A DNA stretch of 64,000 bases from an uncultured Bacteroidales bacterium (GTDB lineage: Bacteria > Bacteroidota > Bacteroidia > Bacteroidales > Bacteroidaceae): contig CACZCZ010000013.1 of the NCBI GenBank assembly GCA_902779845.1, positions 1 through 64,000 of the forward strand. The letters run 5' to 3'. The notes below the pieces were generated by a model. The model saw nothing but the letters and a program-made list of their open reading frames with translations. It ran no database searches and was not told where the DNA came from. Below, piece by piece: positions 55,259-63,701 of this stretch. Every line of letters starts with the position of its first letter. The stretch's first letter is position 1. The translations under genes were made by a program, and so were the position numbers.

Positions 55259-56266
55259 ATGAAGAAAACATTATTTTCCCTTTTGATTGCCCTGATGGCA
55301 GTCGTGGGCGCTCAGGCTCAGCAAATCGCAGTGGTTACCAGCGACGGTACTACAACCATGTATCAAAGTCTCACAGAGGCGATTAATGGTGCCACATCAG
55401 GCAGTACCATCTACCTTCCCGGTGGCGGCTTCTCCGTTGGCGAGAAGATTGAAATCACCAAGAAAATCACCATTATAGGCATCGGTCATAAAGCCAATGG
55501 CGAGAACGCCGATGGCAATACGACCATATCAGGTAATCTCTTTTTTCATGGAGGCAGTAGCGGAAGCGCTGTCATGGGCTGCTACCTTGCGGGTTATATC
55601 AGCATTGGTATGGATGGTAAGGCCGTGAACAACATCTTGGTGAGATATTGCAACACGCTGGGCGTGCATGTGGAAAATTCCGAGTGTACAGGCACCATTA
55701 TCAATCAGAACTATCTCCGCGGCAAATGTTGGTTCCATGGGGCAAGTGTACAGATTACGAACAATGTAATGCACTCTTTAGAAGGCGTTGACGGGGGAAC
55801 AATCTCCTATAATATTACCATGGGGAATGCTTCAGTTAAAACTACTTATCAAGGAATTATGTCATATGCCATTGTAGCAAATAACTCAACAATAAGAGGG
55901 AATATTTGTATTGACTGGGGAAATGGTCAAACTCCCCTTTATGGCGATAATTGTTTGATCTCTGGTAATATGTATTATGACAGTGCTTCACCCTATTGGG
56001 GAGATGATTATATTAATACGTATGGAACACCGTGGGCTGATATTATTGTTACCTCATATAGTGATTTAGCCATTAGCCCTGCTACTAACTTTCATTTCAA
56101 AGGGACATGGGCAAAATATGAAAGTCAGTGTGGCATTTATGCCGGTACAGGCTTCAGCGACTCCGCCCTGCCGCCTGTTCCTTACATCGTGTCGAAACAG
56201 ATTCCGGAGCAGACAGATGCCAATGGGTATCTGAATATCAAGATTCGTGTGAAGGCAAGCGAATAA
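55259..56266 (+). CDS. Secreted right-handed beta-helix-like protein
   Basis: A 335-residue protein with a signal peptide (about 1-20, VVGAQAQ). It starts with a typical cap for pectate-lyase-like helices (YQSLTEAINGATSGSTIYLP, then KKITIIGIGH). Short strand repeats with Asn and Gly turns follow (NNILVRYCNTLGVHVENSEC; IINQNYL; VQITNNVM), consistent with a parallel beta-helix to about residue 290. No catalytic Asp triad of a lyase is evident. There is no T9SS tail, so it may be periplasmic, or part of a complex with the two following products. AT-richer than the core genome. Confidence 0.72.
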   Translation: MKKTLFSLLIALMAVVGAQAQQIAVVTSDGTTTMYQSLTEAINGATSGSTIYLPGGGFSVGEKIEITKKITIIGIGHKANGENADGNTTISGNLFFHGGSSGSAVMGCYLAGYISIGMDGKAVNNILVRYCNTLGVHVENSECTGTIINQNYLRGKCWFHGASVQITNNVMHSLEGVDGGTISYNITMGNASVKTTYQGIMSYAIVANNSTIRGNICIDWGNGQTPLYGDNCLISGNMYYDSASPYWGDDYINTYGTPWADIIVTSYSDLAISPATNFHFKGTWAKYESQCGIYAGTGFSDSALPPVPYIVSKQIPEQTDANGYLNIKIRVKASE

Positions 56267-56288
56267 TGACATTGTAAAGCTTCTCAAT

Positions 56289-58949
56289 ATGAATAGCAGA
56301 AGATTCTATCATATATGGATATGTCTGCTCTGCCTCTTACCCGCTTTGGTGACGGCACAGACGTTGACCCAGTACGAATACTGGTTCGATGACGGCTTCG
56401 ACAATCGTATCACCATGGGGCTGAGTGGCACGGAGAAAGACGTAACTGCCGGGCTCGACACACGCTCGTTGGGCAATGGCTTACACCAGTTTTTCCTTCG
56501 GCTGAAGCAGTCGGACGGAATGTATTCACCCATCACCTCACAGTATTTTTTCAAAGCACAAGTTGAGGACAGTGGAGCTTTAGAGTACTGGTTCGATGAC
56601 AATCGTAGTGGCTGTAAGAGGATTGCGAGCCATCTCGCTTCCGATGGCAAGGCTTATGTCGTCAACACCGCCATTGATGTGACCAACATCTCCGCAGGCT
56701 ACCACCGCTTCTACTATCGTTTCGTCAACGAAGACGGCTCCGTCTGCAGTGCTACGTCAATGACGCCAGTGGTGCTGCATTCTAAATATAACGTGGAAGC
56801 CGCAGACTTGAAGGTTACGAGATATAGTGTTGCGGTAGATGACGAAGCTCCTTTGGAACTTGAAGTACCTTCACCACGTAATGAAATAGCACTCCCTTAT
56901 ACACTTGATGCTCGTCGATTCTCTGCTGGCAATCATACTTTGAAGACCAAATTCTGGAATTCTGTAGGTGTTAATGTCACAGATCAATCTACATTCAAAG
57001 TGGTCGCTCAAGAGACTCCGTCCATCACACTTTCTGCTACTGAGAAAGATGGGTATGTGACGTTGACCTTTAACTCGATACCAAACGATATCCATTATGT
57101 CGTAGGAAGGAGAGATGCAAGTGGGAAGGCTCGAAAAGTGTATGAAACCTACAATAGTAATTATCCTAATAGCTTTAGTGTCATAGACCATCCTGACGAG
57201 GGAAGCTACACTTATCATGTTAAGGCGGTCTATACAGATAGCGAAGGGAATAAACACGGTATAAGTACAGACGATCAACCCATCACCATTGCAGCAGGTA
57301 TTCCAACTACTGAAATGGGGCGTATCGTTGGACGTGTCGTTTTTGGCACAGAAGAAATCGACCTTATTTCTGCTATAAGAAAAATATATGTGGAGTTCTC
57401 TGATGGCGGAGAAAAAGTACGAGTAGAACCGAACGGAACATTTTATCGTGAAGGTGTTCCTTTGGGCTCGAAGCTGACTTTAAGCATCCCTGACGATGAT
57501 TATTATACATATGAGAAGGTCGATTTAGAAGTGACAAAGGACACCCAAAATGAAGTGCAAATCATTAAGGCAACCCGCCGCAATGACTCAAATGTTCAGA
57601 TTAGCAATGAGGACTACGATTTGATGATAACCAATTTTGTCAACCAAGCTCCAGTTTCTTTTGAGTTTGATATAAAGAATACAACAAGTCGCGCTTGGTC
57701 GGGCGACATCGCACTCATAGCGCTTAAGCCCAAAGATGCTTCAAAAATCACTTCTGTAACAGATGGGAAAGTTACATTTGCTTCTAAGAAACCATATTAT
57801 AAGGTCGGAAGGACAACAATCAAGAATCTTGGTGGTTATGGGAAAACTCAACACGTAGAGATTAAAATTACAGACTTCCCAGAACTGAAGGACGATGAAG
57901 CCTTTGCTTTCTATTTTGTTTCAGAAAAAGACGAGCAATATAAAAACATAGAGTTTGAAAGTGACAAACTTAAGAATCCCGTCTCGGTGGTCATGCCGTC
58001 ATCTTCGCCTGCGGGACATGACTATTGGGATTTTGCTGGGGATGAAATTGATGCCTATTTGGTGGATGTTTTCAAAACCATGAAGGAACTAGACAAATGG
58101 GATGGTCCGATAGCTGGTTGTATGACCCAATTGTCAAAAGCCCTCTCACAATATGAGAGAGACAATAATCTGGATGGATTCTATGGCAATTTGCCAGATA
58201 TGTTATCTGCTTTTGCATATGATTTAAAAAATGCCGTCAAGGATGTCAAGGAGATAACAACTCCTGCAAAGAAATTGTATGATGTAATCAATGATATCCA
58301 GACATTTCAGGGTGATGATTCATTTAGCAAGTTTATCACTATTTGTAAGAGACTATGGGGCTTGACAGGTGATCCATTCTCTAAGGTCTATTTGCAGTAT
58401 CTAGAAGTCGCAGAAAAAGCTGTAGAAAGGATCTATAAACTTCAAGAGAAACTAATCGATTACCAATTGGATGATATATTCTCTCAGAATGAAATCATTT
58501 TTAAATTGAAGGTGGAAGTAACACATGGGAATTGGAAAGATTATCTACCTACTGGCACATTTTATTTAAGTGCAGATTTTGTTGCTGATCAAATAGAGAA
58601 CGTTGAGATTACTTTGATTTCTGAAGATGCGTGGGGAGGCCAACATGTCAATACCGGCTATTATCATGCAGTCGGTTCAGCGGAAAGTGAAGAGGTCGTA
58701 TTTCATCGCGACAATTTTAAAGGAATGAGTAATCTTGGCTATAAAGTGAAACGTTTCTGGATGAAGATCAATTGGGCTAGTGGTCGTGTGTCACAAATTC
58801 CTTTATACAAGGAATTTACGGACTGGGATACTGAATTTTGGGGACAAACCGTTCATGCTATTACAGTGACGTTAGAATCTCCTACAGACGGCTATGACTT
58901 TGATGAGATATATGTCCCATTTGATGCTAAACTGAAATTAAAATACTAA
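56289..58949 (+). CDS. Large secreted multidomain protein of unknown function
   Basis: An 886-residue protein with a signal peptide (about 1-23, ALVTAQ). Three diverged copies of an about 70-residue beta domain follow (LTQYEYWFDDGFDNR from about 26; ALEYWFDDNRSGC; a third, weaker from about 180). Next come a fibronectin-III-like domain (about 243-338), a carboxypeptidase-regulatory-like domain (GRIVGRVVFGTEE, about 343), a further beta region, a helical region (about 595-740) and a final beta domain. There is no sorting tail. The middle gene of a probable three-gene unit (gaps of 22 and 10 bases). The FDDG-type repeats recur in Bacteroidetes secreted proteins; I know no function. Confidence 0.68.
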   Translation: MNSRRFYHIWICLLCLLPALVTAQTLTQYEYWFDDGFDNRITMGLSGTEKDVTAGLDTRSLGNGLHQFFLRLKQSDGMYSPITSQYFFKAQVEDSGALEYWFDDNRSGCKRIASHLASDGKAYVVNTAIDVTNISAGYHRFYYRFVNEDGSVCSATSMTPVVLHSKYNVEAADLKVTRYSVAVDDEAPLELEVPSPRNEIALPYTLDARRFSAGNHTLKTKFWNSVGVNVTDQSTFKVVAQETPSITLSATEKDGYVTLTFNSIPNDIHYVVGRRDASGKARKVYETYNSNYPNSFSVIDHPDEGSYTYHVKAVYTDSEGNKHGISTDDQPITIAAGIPTTEMGRIVGRVVFGTEEIDLISAIRKIYVEFSDGGEKVRVEPNGTFYREGVPLGSKLTLSIPDDDYYTYEKVDLEVTKDTQNEVQIIKATRRNDSNVQISNEDYDLMITNFVNQAPVSFEFDIKNTTSRAWSGDIALIALKPKDASKITSVTDGKVTFASKKPYYKVGRTTIKNLGGYGKTQHVEIKITDFPELKDDEAFAFYFVSEKDEQYKNIEFESDKLKNPVSVVMPSSSPAGHDYWDFAGDEIDAYLVDVFKTMKELDKWDGPIAGCMTQLSKALSQYERDNNLDGFYGNLPDMLSAFAYDLKNAVKDVKEITTPAKKLYDVINDIQTFQGDDSFSKFITICKRLWGLTGDPFSKVYLQYLEVAEKAVERIYKLQEKLIDYQLDDIFSQNEIIFKLKVEVTHGNWKDYLPTGTFYLSADFVADQIENVEITLISEDAWGGQHVNTGYYHAVGSAESEEVVFHRDNFKGMSNLGYKVKRFWMKINWASGRVSQIPLYKEFTDWDTEFWGQTVHAITVTLESPTDGYDFDEIYVPFDAKLKLKY

Positions 58950-58959
58950 CAACACCAGA

Positions 58960-60147
58960 ATGATGAAAAAAACACTCAACATAATCCTTTTGTTTTTTAT
59001 TGCCCTTTCTCTGTCAGGACAAGAGGTGAAATTCCGTTCAGCGTTATTCGAAGCAGGCGTGAAACATCATGTCGGTGCAACCTCTACACTAAGTGTCGCT
59101 CAATTGGATACGATAACACAGCTGAATCTTTCCGGTCTTGGTTTAACAGATATCAGCGATGTAGAATTGCTCCCCAATCTGAAAGTCCTTGATTTGAGCA
59201 CAAACCTCATCAGGGATGTGAAACCGTTGTGTGCTTTGGATTCTTTGCGAAATGTGAATTTGAGCAACAATGTCTTGGAAAGCATCAACATGTTATCATT
59301 CTCACACGCTAGAGAAATGTTTGTTGATGTGGCATTCAATTTTATAAAAGATTTTTCTTGTTTCAACACGCTGACATATTGTGACTTTACCATCGATGGA
59401 GCTGGTTTGCAACGTGAGAAGAATTCGCCCTATTTTAATGTCCTTCAGTTCTACGCTGATATTGATGAAAAAGATAAGGCTGTTGTTTCTTATCGAGGCC
59501 AAACAAACATGGACAAGGCTATATCGTTGGATTATGGAAATACAAGAGTCACGGCCGTGTTAGATGGGAATTTCAAGACAGTGACCATTCCTTTATCAGC
59601 ACGAGAACAAACGAAAGTATTTCTTACTAATGGAGAAAAATGTGATTCTACATGGGTGATTCCAACAAGTGCCTATGAGATAAAGCCCAATGTCACAATC
59701 AATCTCGAATTACCAGAGGAATATACGTTGGGCTATGTAGGAGCGTTACATGGAACGGTTTCAGTTGATGGAATATCACTCACATACACCGCCACCGAAA
59801 CTGTTAAATCAGATGTTATAGAGTACTCATATTATGAAGGAGCCCGTCTTCGCGGTTTTTCGCGTTGTTATCTTGTAGAAGATCCAACCGAGGTTTGTTC
59901 CATAAATGTTGACGATGAGATGGATGTGGACATTATTGGGAAGAAACTATTCATCAAATGCCCCACCCTAAATTCTTTGGATTTTGTTACCGCAACTATT
60001 TATAATGCATCTGGAAAGATGATGAGAACTCAACAATCTACCATAGAGGTCGATCATACCATCCAAATTCCAGTCTCTAACCTCGCCTCCGGTGTTTATA
60101 TTGTCACGCTTTCCAACGGCAAATCCAAGAAGTTTGTAATCAAGTAG
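58960..60147 (+). CDS. Secreted leucine-rich-repeat protein with T9SS sorting domain
   Basis: A 395-residue protein with a signal peptide (about 1-20, SLSGQE). A short internalin-like LRR block follows (TQLNLSGLGLTDISDVELL, LKVLDLSTNLIRDVKPL, LRNVNLSNNVLESI; about 50-115), then beta domains, and a full T9SS type-A sorting domain (about 320-395: ATIYNASGKMMRTQQST, then IPVSNLASGVYIVTLSNGK). It is the only product of the cluster with a sorting domain, so it may anchor the complex at the surface; this is inference. Confidence 0.78.
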   Translation: MMKKTLNIILLFFIALSLSGQEVKFRSALFEAGVKHHVGATSTLSVAQLDTITQLNLSGLGLTDISDVELLPNLKVLDLSTNLIRDVKPLCALDSLRNVNLSNNVLESINMLSFSHAREMFVDVAFNFIKDFSCFNTLTYCDFTIDGAGLQREKNSPYFNVLQFYADIDEKDKAVVSYRGQTNMDKAISLDYGNTRVTAVLDGNFKTVTIPLSAREQTKVFLTNGEKCDSTWVIPTSAYEIKPNVTINLELPEEYTLGYVGALHGTVSVDGISLTYTATETVKSDVIEYSYYEGARLRGFSRCYLVEDPTEVCSINVDDEMDVDIIGKKLFIKCPTLNSLDFVTATIYNASGKMMRTQQSTIEVDHTIQIPVSNLASGVYIVTLSNGKSKKFVIK

Positions 60148-60191
60148 GATATAGTGTAAGCATTCCCAACGATAACTCCCCATAACTACAA

Positions 60192-60249
60192 CAGCAGGCT
60201 GCATCATGCGATGCAGCCTGCTGCGTAGGATGATGCAGCTTGCTGCATC
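60192..60249. repeat. Hairpin repeats after the LRR gene
   Basis: CAGCAGGCTGCATC (60192-60205), ATGC loop, GATGCAGCCTGCTG (60210-60223): a perfect 14-bp stem. Then GATGCAGC-TT-GCTGCATC (60232-60249). The first hairpin recurs at 33261-33292 after another envelope-protein gene. No U-tract follows, so a classic terminator is doubtful. Confidence 0.75.
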
Positions 60250-60596
60250 GTAGGGAGCGGAAGAGGTGGGGCACCGGGAGTGATCTTTCCATGAGGCCAT
60301 TTGAGAGAGAACTCTCATGGCACGTCTGGGCGATGGCGAGAAGGCCGAATGTGAAGAATGTATATAAGGTGATTTTGTGCTACACCCTATGGAGCAAACG
60401 CAAACACTCCATGGGGTGTAGCCGTTTTCTCCATAGGGTGTAGCCGTTTTCAGTGTAGGCTATATGCAATCGCTCCATAGGGTAAGGAGCTCAGAAGTCA
60501 TCGGGGAATCATAAATTTCACCCCTTATCGCTATTTTTTACTTTTTCTTTTTTCGCTTTTCAAAAAATATGTACTTTTGTGACGTGAAACAAAAAA
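60250..60596. other. Intergenic region with gene scraps and CTCCAT repeats
   Basis: 60319-60345 (CACGTCTGGGCGATGGCGAG and flanks) nearly matches the GH95 coding sequence at about 53578-53603. It runs directly into the 33-bp word shared with 54289. CTCCATGGGGTGTAG-like units recur between 60380 and 60490. A -7 box (TACTTTTG, 60572-60579) before the next gene closes the region. Confidence 0.5.
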
Positions 60597-60941
60597 ATGA
60601 TGAAGAATAGCCTCCTTGAACACTCTCACGCACGCATTACCGCTCTGTGCCGTAAGCATAGGGTGCGGCATCTGTATGCCTTCGGTTCTGTGCTGACATC
60701 ACGTTTCACGGATGAGAGTGACGTGGACTTCCTCGTGGATTTCAACACGGACGAGATTGGCGACTACCTCACCAACTATTTCGAACTGAAAGATGCGCTG
60801 CAGGAGGCCTTGGGACGCGAGGTGGATCTTGTGGAGGAGAAAGCTGTGCGCAAACCCATCTTCAAGCGTAATATCGAACGAACAAAGACCGCCGTCTATG
60901 GATTATCATCAACCATCTGCCGCTGCTGGAAAGTGAGTTGA
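60597..60941 (+). CDS. Minimal nucleotidyltransferase (MNT/MntA-type), possibly orphan antitoxin
   Basis: A 114-residue protein with the core of the polymerase-beta-like minimal nucleotidyltransferases: FGSVLTSRFTDESDVDFLVDF (GS-x10-DxD; about 27-47) and a later carboxylate in REVDLVEEKAV (about 78-88). In MNT-HEPN modules such proteins inactivate the HEPN toxin by AMPylation. Here no HEPN gene follows; the frame ends in an unusual tail (GLSSTICRCWKVS) after the point (TAVYG) where relatives usually stop. This suggests loss of the partner by deletion or a frameshift near the end. Confidence 0.75.
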   Translation: MMKNSLLEHSHARITALCRKHRVRHLYAFGSVLTSRFTDESDVDFLVDFNTDEIGDYLTNYFELKDALQEALGREVDLVEEKAVRKPIFKRNIERTKTAVYGLSSTICRCWKVS

Positions 60942-61031
60942 GAGAAATCCTAGGAGAATGAGACAAACCCTTGAAACCATTTAACCCTTAACAATTAACC
61001 CTTAACCACAATTTGCCTATGGGCTTCCCCC

Positions 61032-61217
61032 ATGGATGGGAGAACGAGCCGTTGTGGCAATGAATCAAATACAACTCCGAGGTGGGCGAGGATGAAAGGA
61101 AGCATCCTGAAAACAGTATCGTCAAACGGCAATGAAACTCGTATCAGCACACAATTCATACAGGAAGATCTGTTGCTGGTAAATGTCGGTGAAAAGAGTG
61201 TGAAGGTGTTGAGATAG
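61032..61217 (+). pseudogene. Relic of a T9SS C-terminal sorting domain
   Basis: A 61-codon frame whose end, NGNETRISTQF then LLLVNVGEKSVKVLR, has the strand pattern and basic end of type-A sorting domains (compare VTLSNGKSKKFVIK in the LRR protein). There is no signal peptide or upstream domain, so this is probably the 3' scrap of a deleted cargo gene. Confidence 0.45.
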
Positions 61218-61254
61218 GTTCTTTTGTAACGCGCCTTGTATTCACATGAAGATT

Positions 61255-61286
61255 ATCCCACTCATAGACTTATGGGTGGGATTTTT
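61255..61286 (+). terminator. Intrinsic terminator-like hairpin
   Basis: ATCCCACTCATA pairs with TATGGGTGGGAT (one G-U), followed by TTTT. It follows the T9SS tail relic, as if it were the terminator of the lost gene. Confidence 0.6.
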
Positions 61287-61308
61287 CGTCTTTATATGCA
61301 AATAATGG

Positions 61309-61348
61309 TTCACAAATTTGTGAATATCAGAATAACGTTATACCTTTG
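61309..61348 (+). promoter_or_regulatory. Promoter with palindromic operator for the HigBA-like pair
   Basis: TTTG at 61317-61320, 20 nt, then TACCTTTG at 61341-61348. A perfect 16-bp palindrome TTCACAAATTTGTGAA (61309-61324) covers the -33 box, a good site for autorepression by the antitoxin. Confidence 0.7.
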
Positions 61349-61368
61349 CCGCAAAATTACGACCCACA

Positions 61369-61686
61369 ATGATTGTCACCTTTGAAGAAGATTACCTAAA
61401 GGAACTCTATGAGGAGGGTAAGTGTCACGACAAGCATCACCGCTTCCAACCTCAGATAGCCAGGAAGTACACGCGTACTATTGACCTGATGAAACAGCTG
61501 TCGAATGTGATGGGGCTGGCGCAATATGGCGGCCTGCACTATGAGGCGCTGCACGGTGATAAAGAGGGACTTTCCTCGGTACGCGTCAACGACCAATACC
61601 GGATTGAGTTCCGTGAGATCCTTGACGGTGACAAGGCGATAGCCGAGGTGGTGAGTATTACGGATTTGTCTAACCACTATAAATGA
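61369..61686 (+). CDS. HigB/RelE-like toxin
   Basis: A 105-residue basic protein with the build of RelE/HigB mRNA interferases: helices (KYTRTIDLMKQLSNVMGLAQ) followed by sheet strands (LSSVRVNDQYRIEFREI, then IAEVVSITDLSNHY). The R-V-N-x-Q-Y-R-I-x-F motif and the ending D-x-S-x-H-Y are typical of HigB-like killer proteins. Toxin comes first and antitoxin second, the usual higBA order, with a 4-base overlap. It should cleave mRNA on the ribosome; this is inferred from family. Confidence 0.85.
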   Translation: MIVTFEEDYLKELYEEGKCHDKHHRFQPQIARKYTRTIDLMKQLSNVMGLAQYGGLHYEALHGDKEGLSSVRVNDQYRIEFREILDGDKAIAEVVSITDLSNHYK

Positions 61687-62039
61687 CAGAAGATATGGTA
61701 CACGTAGAAGGATTTGACGATTGCATGATTGCGAACAATCTGGAGCCGCATTATCTGACCCATCCGGGGGAGGTGATTAAGGATGAGTTGGAGGCTCGTG
61801 GCATCAGTCAGCGTCAGCTGGCAAAAGGCATCGGCGTAAAAGCCAGCCAGCTGAACGAATTGTTGAATGCCAAGCGTGCGCTGAGCGCAGAGATGGCTCT
61901 GCTGATAGGTCAAGCTTTGGGACTTGACCCTGCTCCGTTGCTGGCTTTACAGACGGACTACAACCTACTTTCGGCCAAGCGTAACAAGTCGTTCTTGGAA
62001 CGCCTGAAGGATATCCCAAGGATTGCAGCGATATTCTGA
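61683..62039 (+). CDS. HigA-type antitoxin (HTH XRE family)
   Basis: The 118-residue product contains the HigA signature THPGEVIKDELEARGISQRQ (about 27-46) leading into an XRE helix-turn-helix (LAKGIGVKASQLNELLNAKR). It binds the toxin and probably the palindrome at 61309-61324 to repress the operon. A hairpin terminator follows at 62089. Confidence 0.88.
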   Translation: MTEDMVHVEGFDDCMIANNLEPHYLTHPGEVIKDELEARGISQRQLAKGIGVKASQLNELLNAKRALSAEMALLIGQALGLDPAPLLALQTDYNLLSAKRNKSFLERLKDIPRIAAIF

Positions 62040-62088
62040 AAACGGCCCCTTACCTGTAGGGATTTAAGTTTAATTCATATATTTTTTT

Positions 62089-62127
62089 AACCGCATTTGG
62101 AAACTTTTCCATTTGCGGTTTTTTTGT
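62089..62127 (+). terminator. Intrinsic terminator after the HigBA-like pair
   Basis: ACCGCATTTGGAAA pairs with TTTCCATTTGCGGT around a small internal loop, followed by seven T residues. Confidence 0.75.
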
Positions 62128-62244
62128 GTAATGCCGCGCCCTTGACGCACACAATTCGGCGTTGTACTTTCCGAGTAATTAGTTGAACTGACCAAAACTC
62201 GGGAAGTATGAGAAACACAATGAAACAAGTCCGCCCTGAGGACT

Positions 62245-62670
62245 TTGACGCGCAGGCAATGTATGACGCTGCGCGAGAAGGGAGACTGTACGTGGTTCTC
62301 GTTCGAGGGCGAGTTTGTGGTTGACTACCCGACATTCCTCTATGGCCGTCCGTCGCAAACTACCATCGTGGCAATGATGCCCAGCCGTGTGCTTAGGGTC
62401 ACGGGCCAGCAACTGGAACAGTTCTTTGATCAGAGCAAGGAGACGATGAAGCTTCGTGCCATCATTGCCGAGCACATCCTCTTCCAATTCCGTTCGCGCT
62501 ACCTTGATCTTCACTGCACTACAGCCCGCGAACGCTACGACCTGCTGATGCAGCGTAGCCCAGGTATCACAGAACACCTCGACTTACAGGACATTGCCTC
62601 GTTCCTCAACGTCCATCCCAACACCATCAGCAAGATACGCCGCGACATCACGTTTGAAGGCCGAAAATAG
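62245..62670 (+). pseudogene. Crp/Fnr-family regulator, N-terminally truncated
   Basis: A 141-codon frame from a TTG. REKGDCTWFSFEGEFVVDYP is the end of the cAMP-binding-like fold as found in Bacteroidetes Crp/Fnr proteins; ITEHLDLQDIASFLNVHPNT is the HTH. Relatives are about 190-220 residues, so the first 50-70 residues of the sensor fold are missing. The sequence just upstream opens in another frame (MRNTMKQVRPEDFDAQAM from 62209), which suggests a frameshift or deletion. No canonical -7 box is visible. It could still give a short product. Confidence 0.6.
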
Positions 62671-62685
62671 TTAAAAACGGCAAAA

Positions 62686-62707
62686 ACTCTCAACCTAAGT
62701 TGAGACT
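62686..62707. repeat. Palindrome between the Crp/Fnr relic and the LuxR-type gene
   Basis: ACTCTCAAC-CTAA-GTTGAGACT, imperfect only at the ends. It lies 59 nt upstream of a -7 box and may be an operator or a weak terminator. Confidence 0.4.
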
Positions 62708-62765
62708 TTCACCCTCGGCAACCACTTTTCGGGTTCGCCAAAGGTTTATTATTATTATATTTTCG

Positions 62766-62773
62766 TACCTTTG
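62766..62773 (+). promoter_or_regulatory. -7 box (TACCTTTG) for the LuxR-type regulator gene
   Basis: A TAnnTTTG match 26 nt before the ATG at 62800, preceded by an AT-rich stretch. Confidence 0.55.
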
Positions 62774-62799
62774 CATCTGATTTCAGAACGGCAAGTAAT

Positions 62800-63555
62800 A
62801 TGGCACAGATAGACGAATTCTTCTTTGACACGAACCGCGTGGAGGGCATCACCGAGGCTGACTACGAGCGGGCAAAGCCATACGTGGTGGCGGCGCAGGC
62901 TTTCGCGCAGTCCACCTACCAGAGCATCTACATCATCGACTACTTCCGCAAGAACTTCCTCTACGTGTCCGACAATCCGCTCTTCCTCTGTGGCCACACT
63001 GCCGACGAGGTGCGACAGATGGGCTACGGCTTCTACATCAATAACGTGCCTACCGACGAGCAGCCGATGCTCACTGAACTGAACCGTGCGGGCTTCCGTG
63101 CCTTCGACGACGTGCCGCTGGCTGACCGTCGACGCTGCGCGATGTCCTACGACTTCCATATCCTTACCTCGGAGCGTCCCCTGCTCATCAATCACAAGAT
63201 TACGCCCCTCGTGCTTACGGCTGACGGCCGCGCCTGGCTTGCTCTCTGCACCGTCTCGCTCTCGTCTCACAAGGAGGCTGGGCAGATACGTTTCCGCATC
63301 CTGGGACAGAGCGGCTACCGACAGTATTCGCTCACCGCTCACCGCTGGCAACCCTGCGAGGGTGTCACACTCACCCCCGAGGAGAAACAGGTGCTCACCC
63401 TCTCGGCACAGGGCTACACCATGAAGGAAATCAGCGACCACATCTGCCGCTCGTTCGACACGGTGAAGTTCTATCGCCGCCAACTTTTCGAGAAACTCGA
63501 CGTCGACAACATCACCGAGGCCATCGCCTTTGCCACCAACTACGGCCTTTTGTAA
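62800..63555 (+). CDS. LuxR-type transcriptional regulator with PAS-like sensor region
   Basis: A 251-residue protein. The N-terminal about 165 residues look PAS-like (SIYIIDYFRKNFLYVSDNPL, then NHKITPLVLTADGRAWLALC). The C-terminus is a GerE/LuxR HTH (LTPEEKQVLTLSAQGYTMKE, then ISDHICRSFDTVKFYRRQLF). No receiver domain is present, so it likely senses a ligand directly or through a protein partner. It faces the TonB-type gene at 63702, and a pair of palindromes lies between them, a possible binding site. Confidence 0.85.
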   Translation: MAQIDEFFFDTNRVEGITEADYERAKPYVVAAQAFAQSTYQSIYIIDYFRKNFLYVSDNPLFLCGHTADEVRQMGYGFYINNVPTDEQPMLTELNRAGFRAFDDVPLADRRRCAMSYDFHILTSERPLLINHKITPLVLTADGRAWLALCTVSLSSHKEAGQIRFRILGQSGYRQYSLTAHRWQPCEGVTLTPEEKQVLTLSAQGYTMKEISDHICRSFDTVKFYRRQLFEKLDVDNITEAIAFATNYGLL

Positions 63556-63595
63556 GTCTCACGCCACAGTCATTCCCCGATTTTAACATCTTTTG

Positions 63596-63649
63596 TTACC
63601 CAAATGGGTAATTTTTCATTCCCGCGATGCAGAATTACCCATTTGGGTA
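63596..63649. promoter_or_regulatory. Pair of palindromes before the outer-membrane protein gene
   Basis: TTACCCAAATGGGTAA (63596-63611) is a near-perfect palindrome, and TTACCCATTTGGGTAG (63635-63650) is its inverted copy 23 nt later. They lie between the LuxR-type gene and the gene at 63702. Confidence 0.6.
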
Positions 63650-63701
63650 GTGGATTTATTTGCCTGATTCATTTTCTTTGCAGCAAAAATTCGTAAAGGA
63701 T

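Larger units (their letters stand above)
60942..61368. other. Intergenic region with a T9SS tail relic and terminator
   Basis: Holds TTAACCCTTAACAATTAACC filler near 60980-61010, a relic of a sorting domain (61032-61217), a terminator-like hairpin (61255-61286), and the promoter and operator of the next gene pair. Confidence 0.5.
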
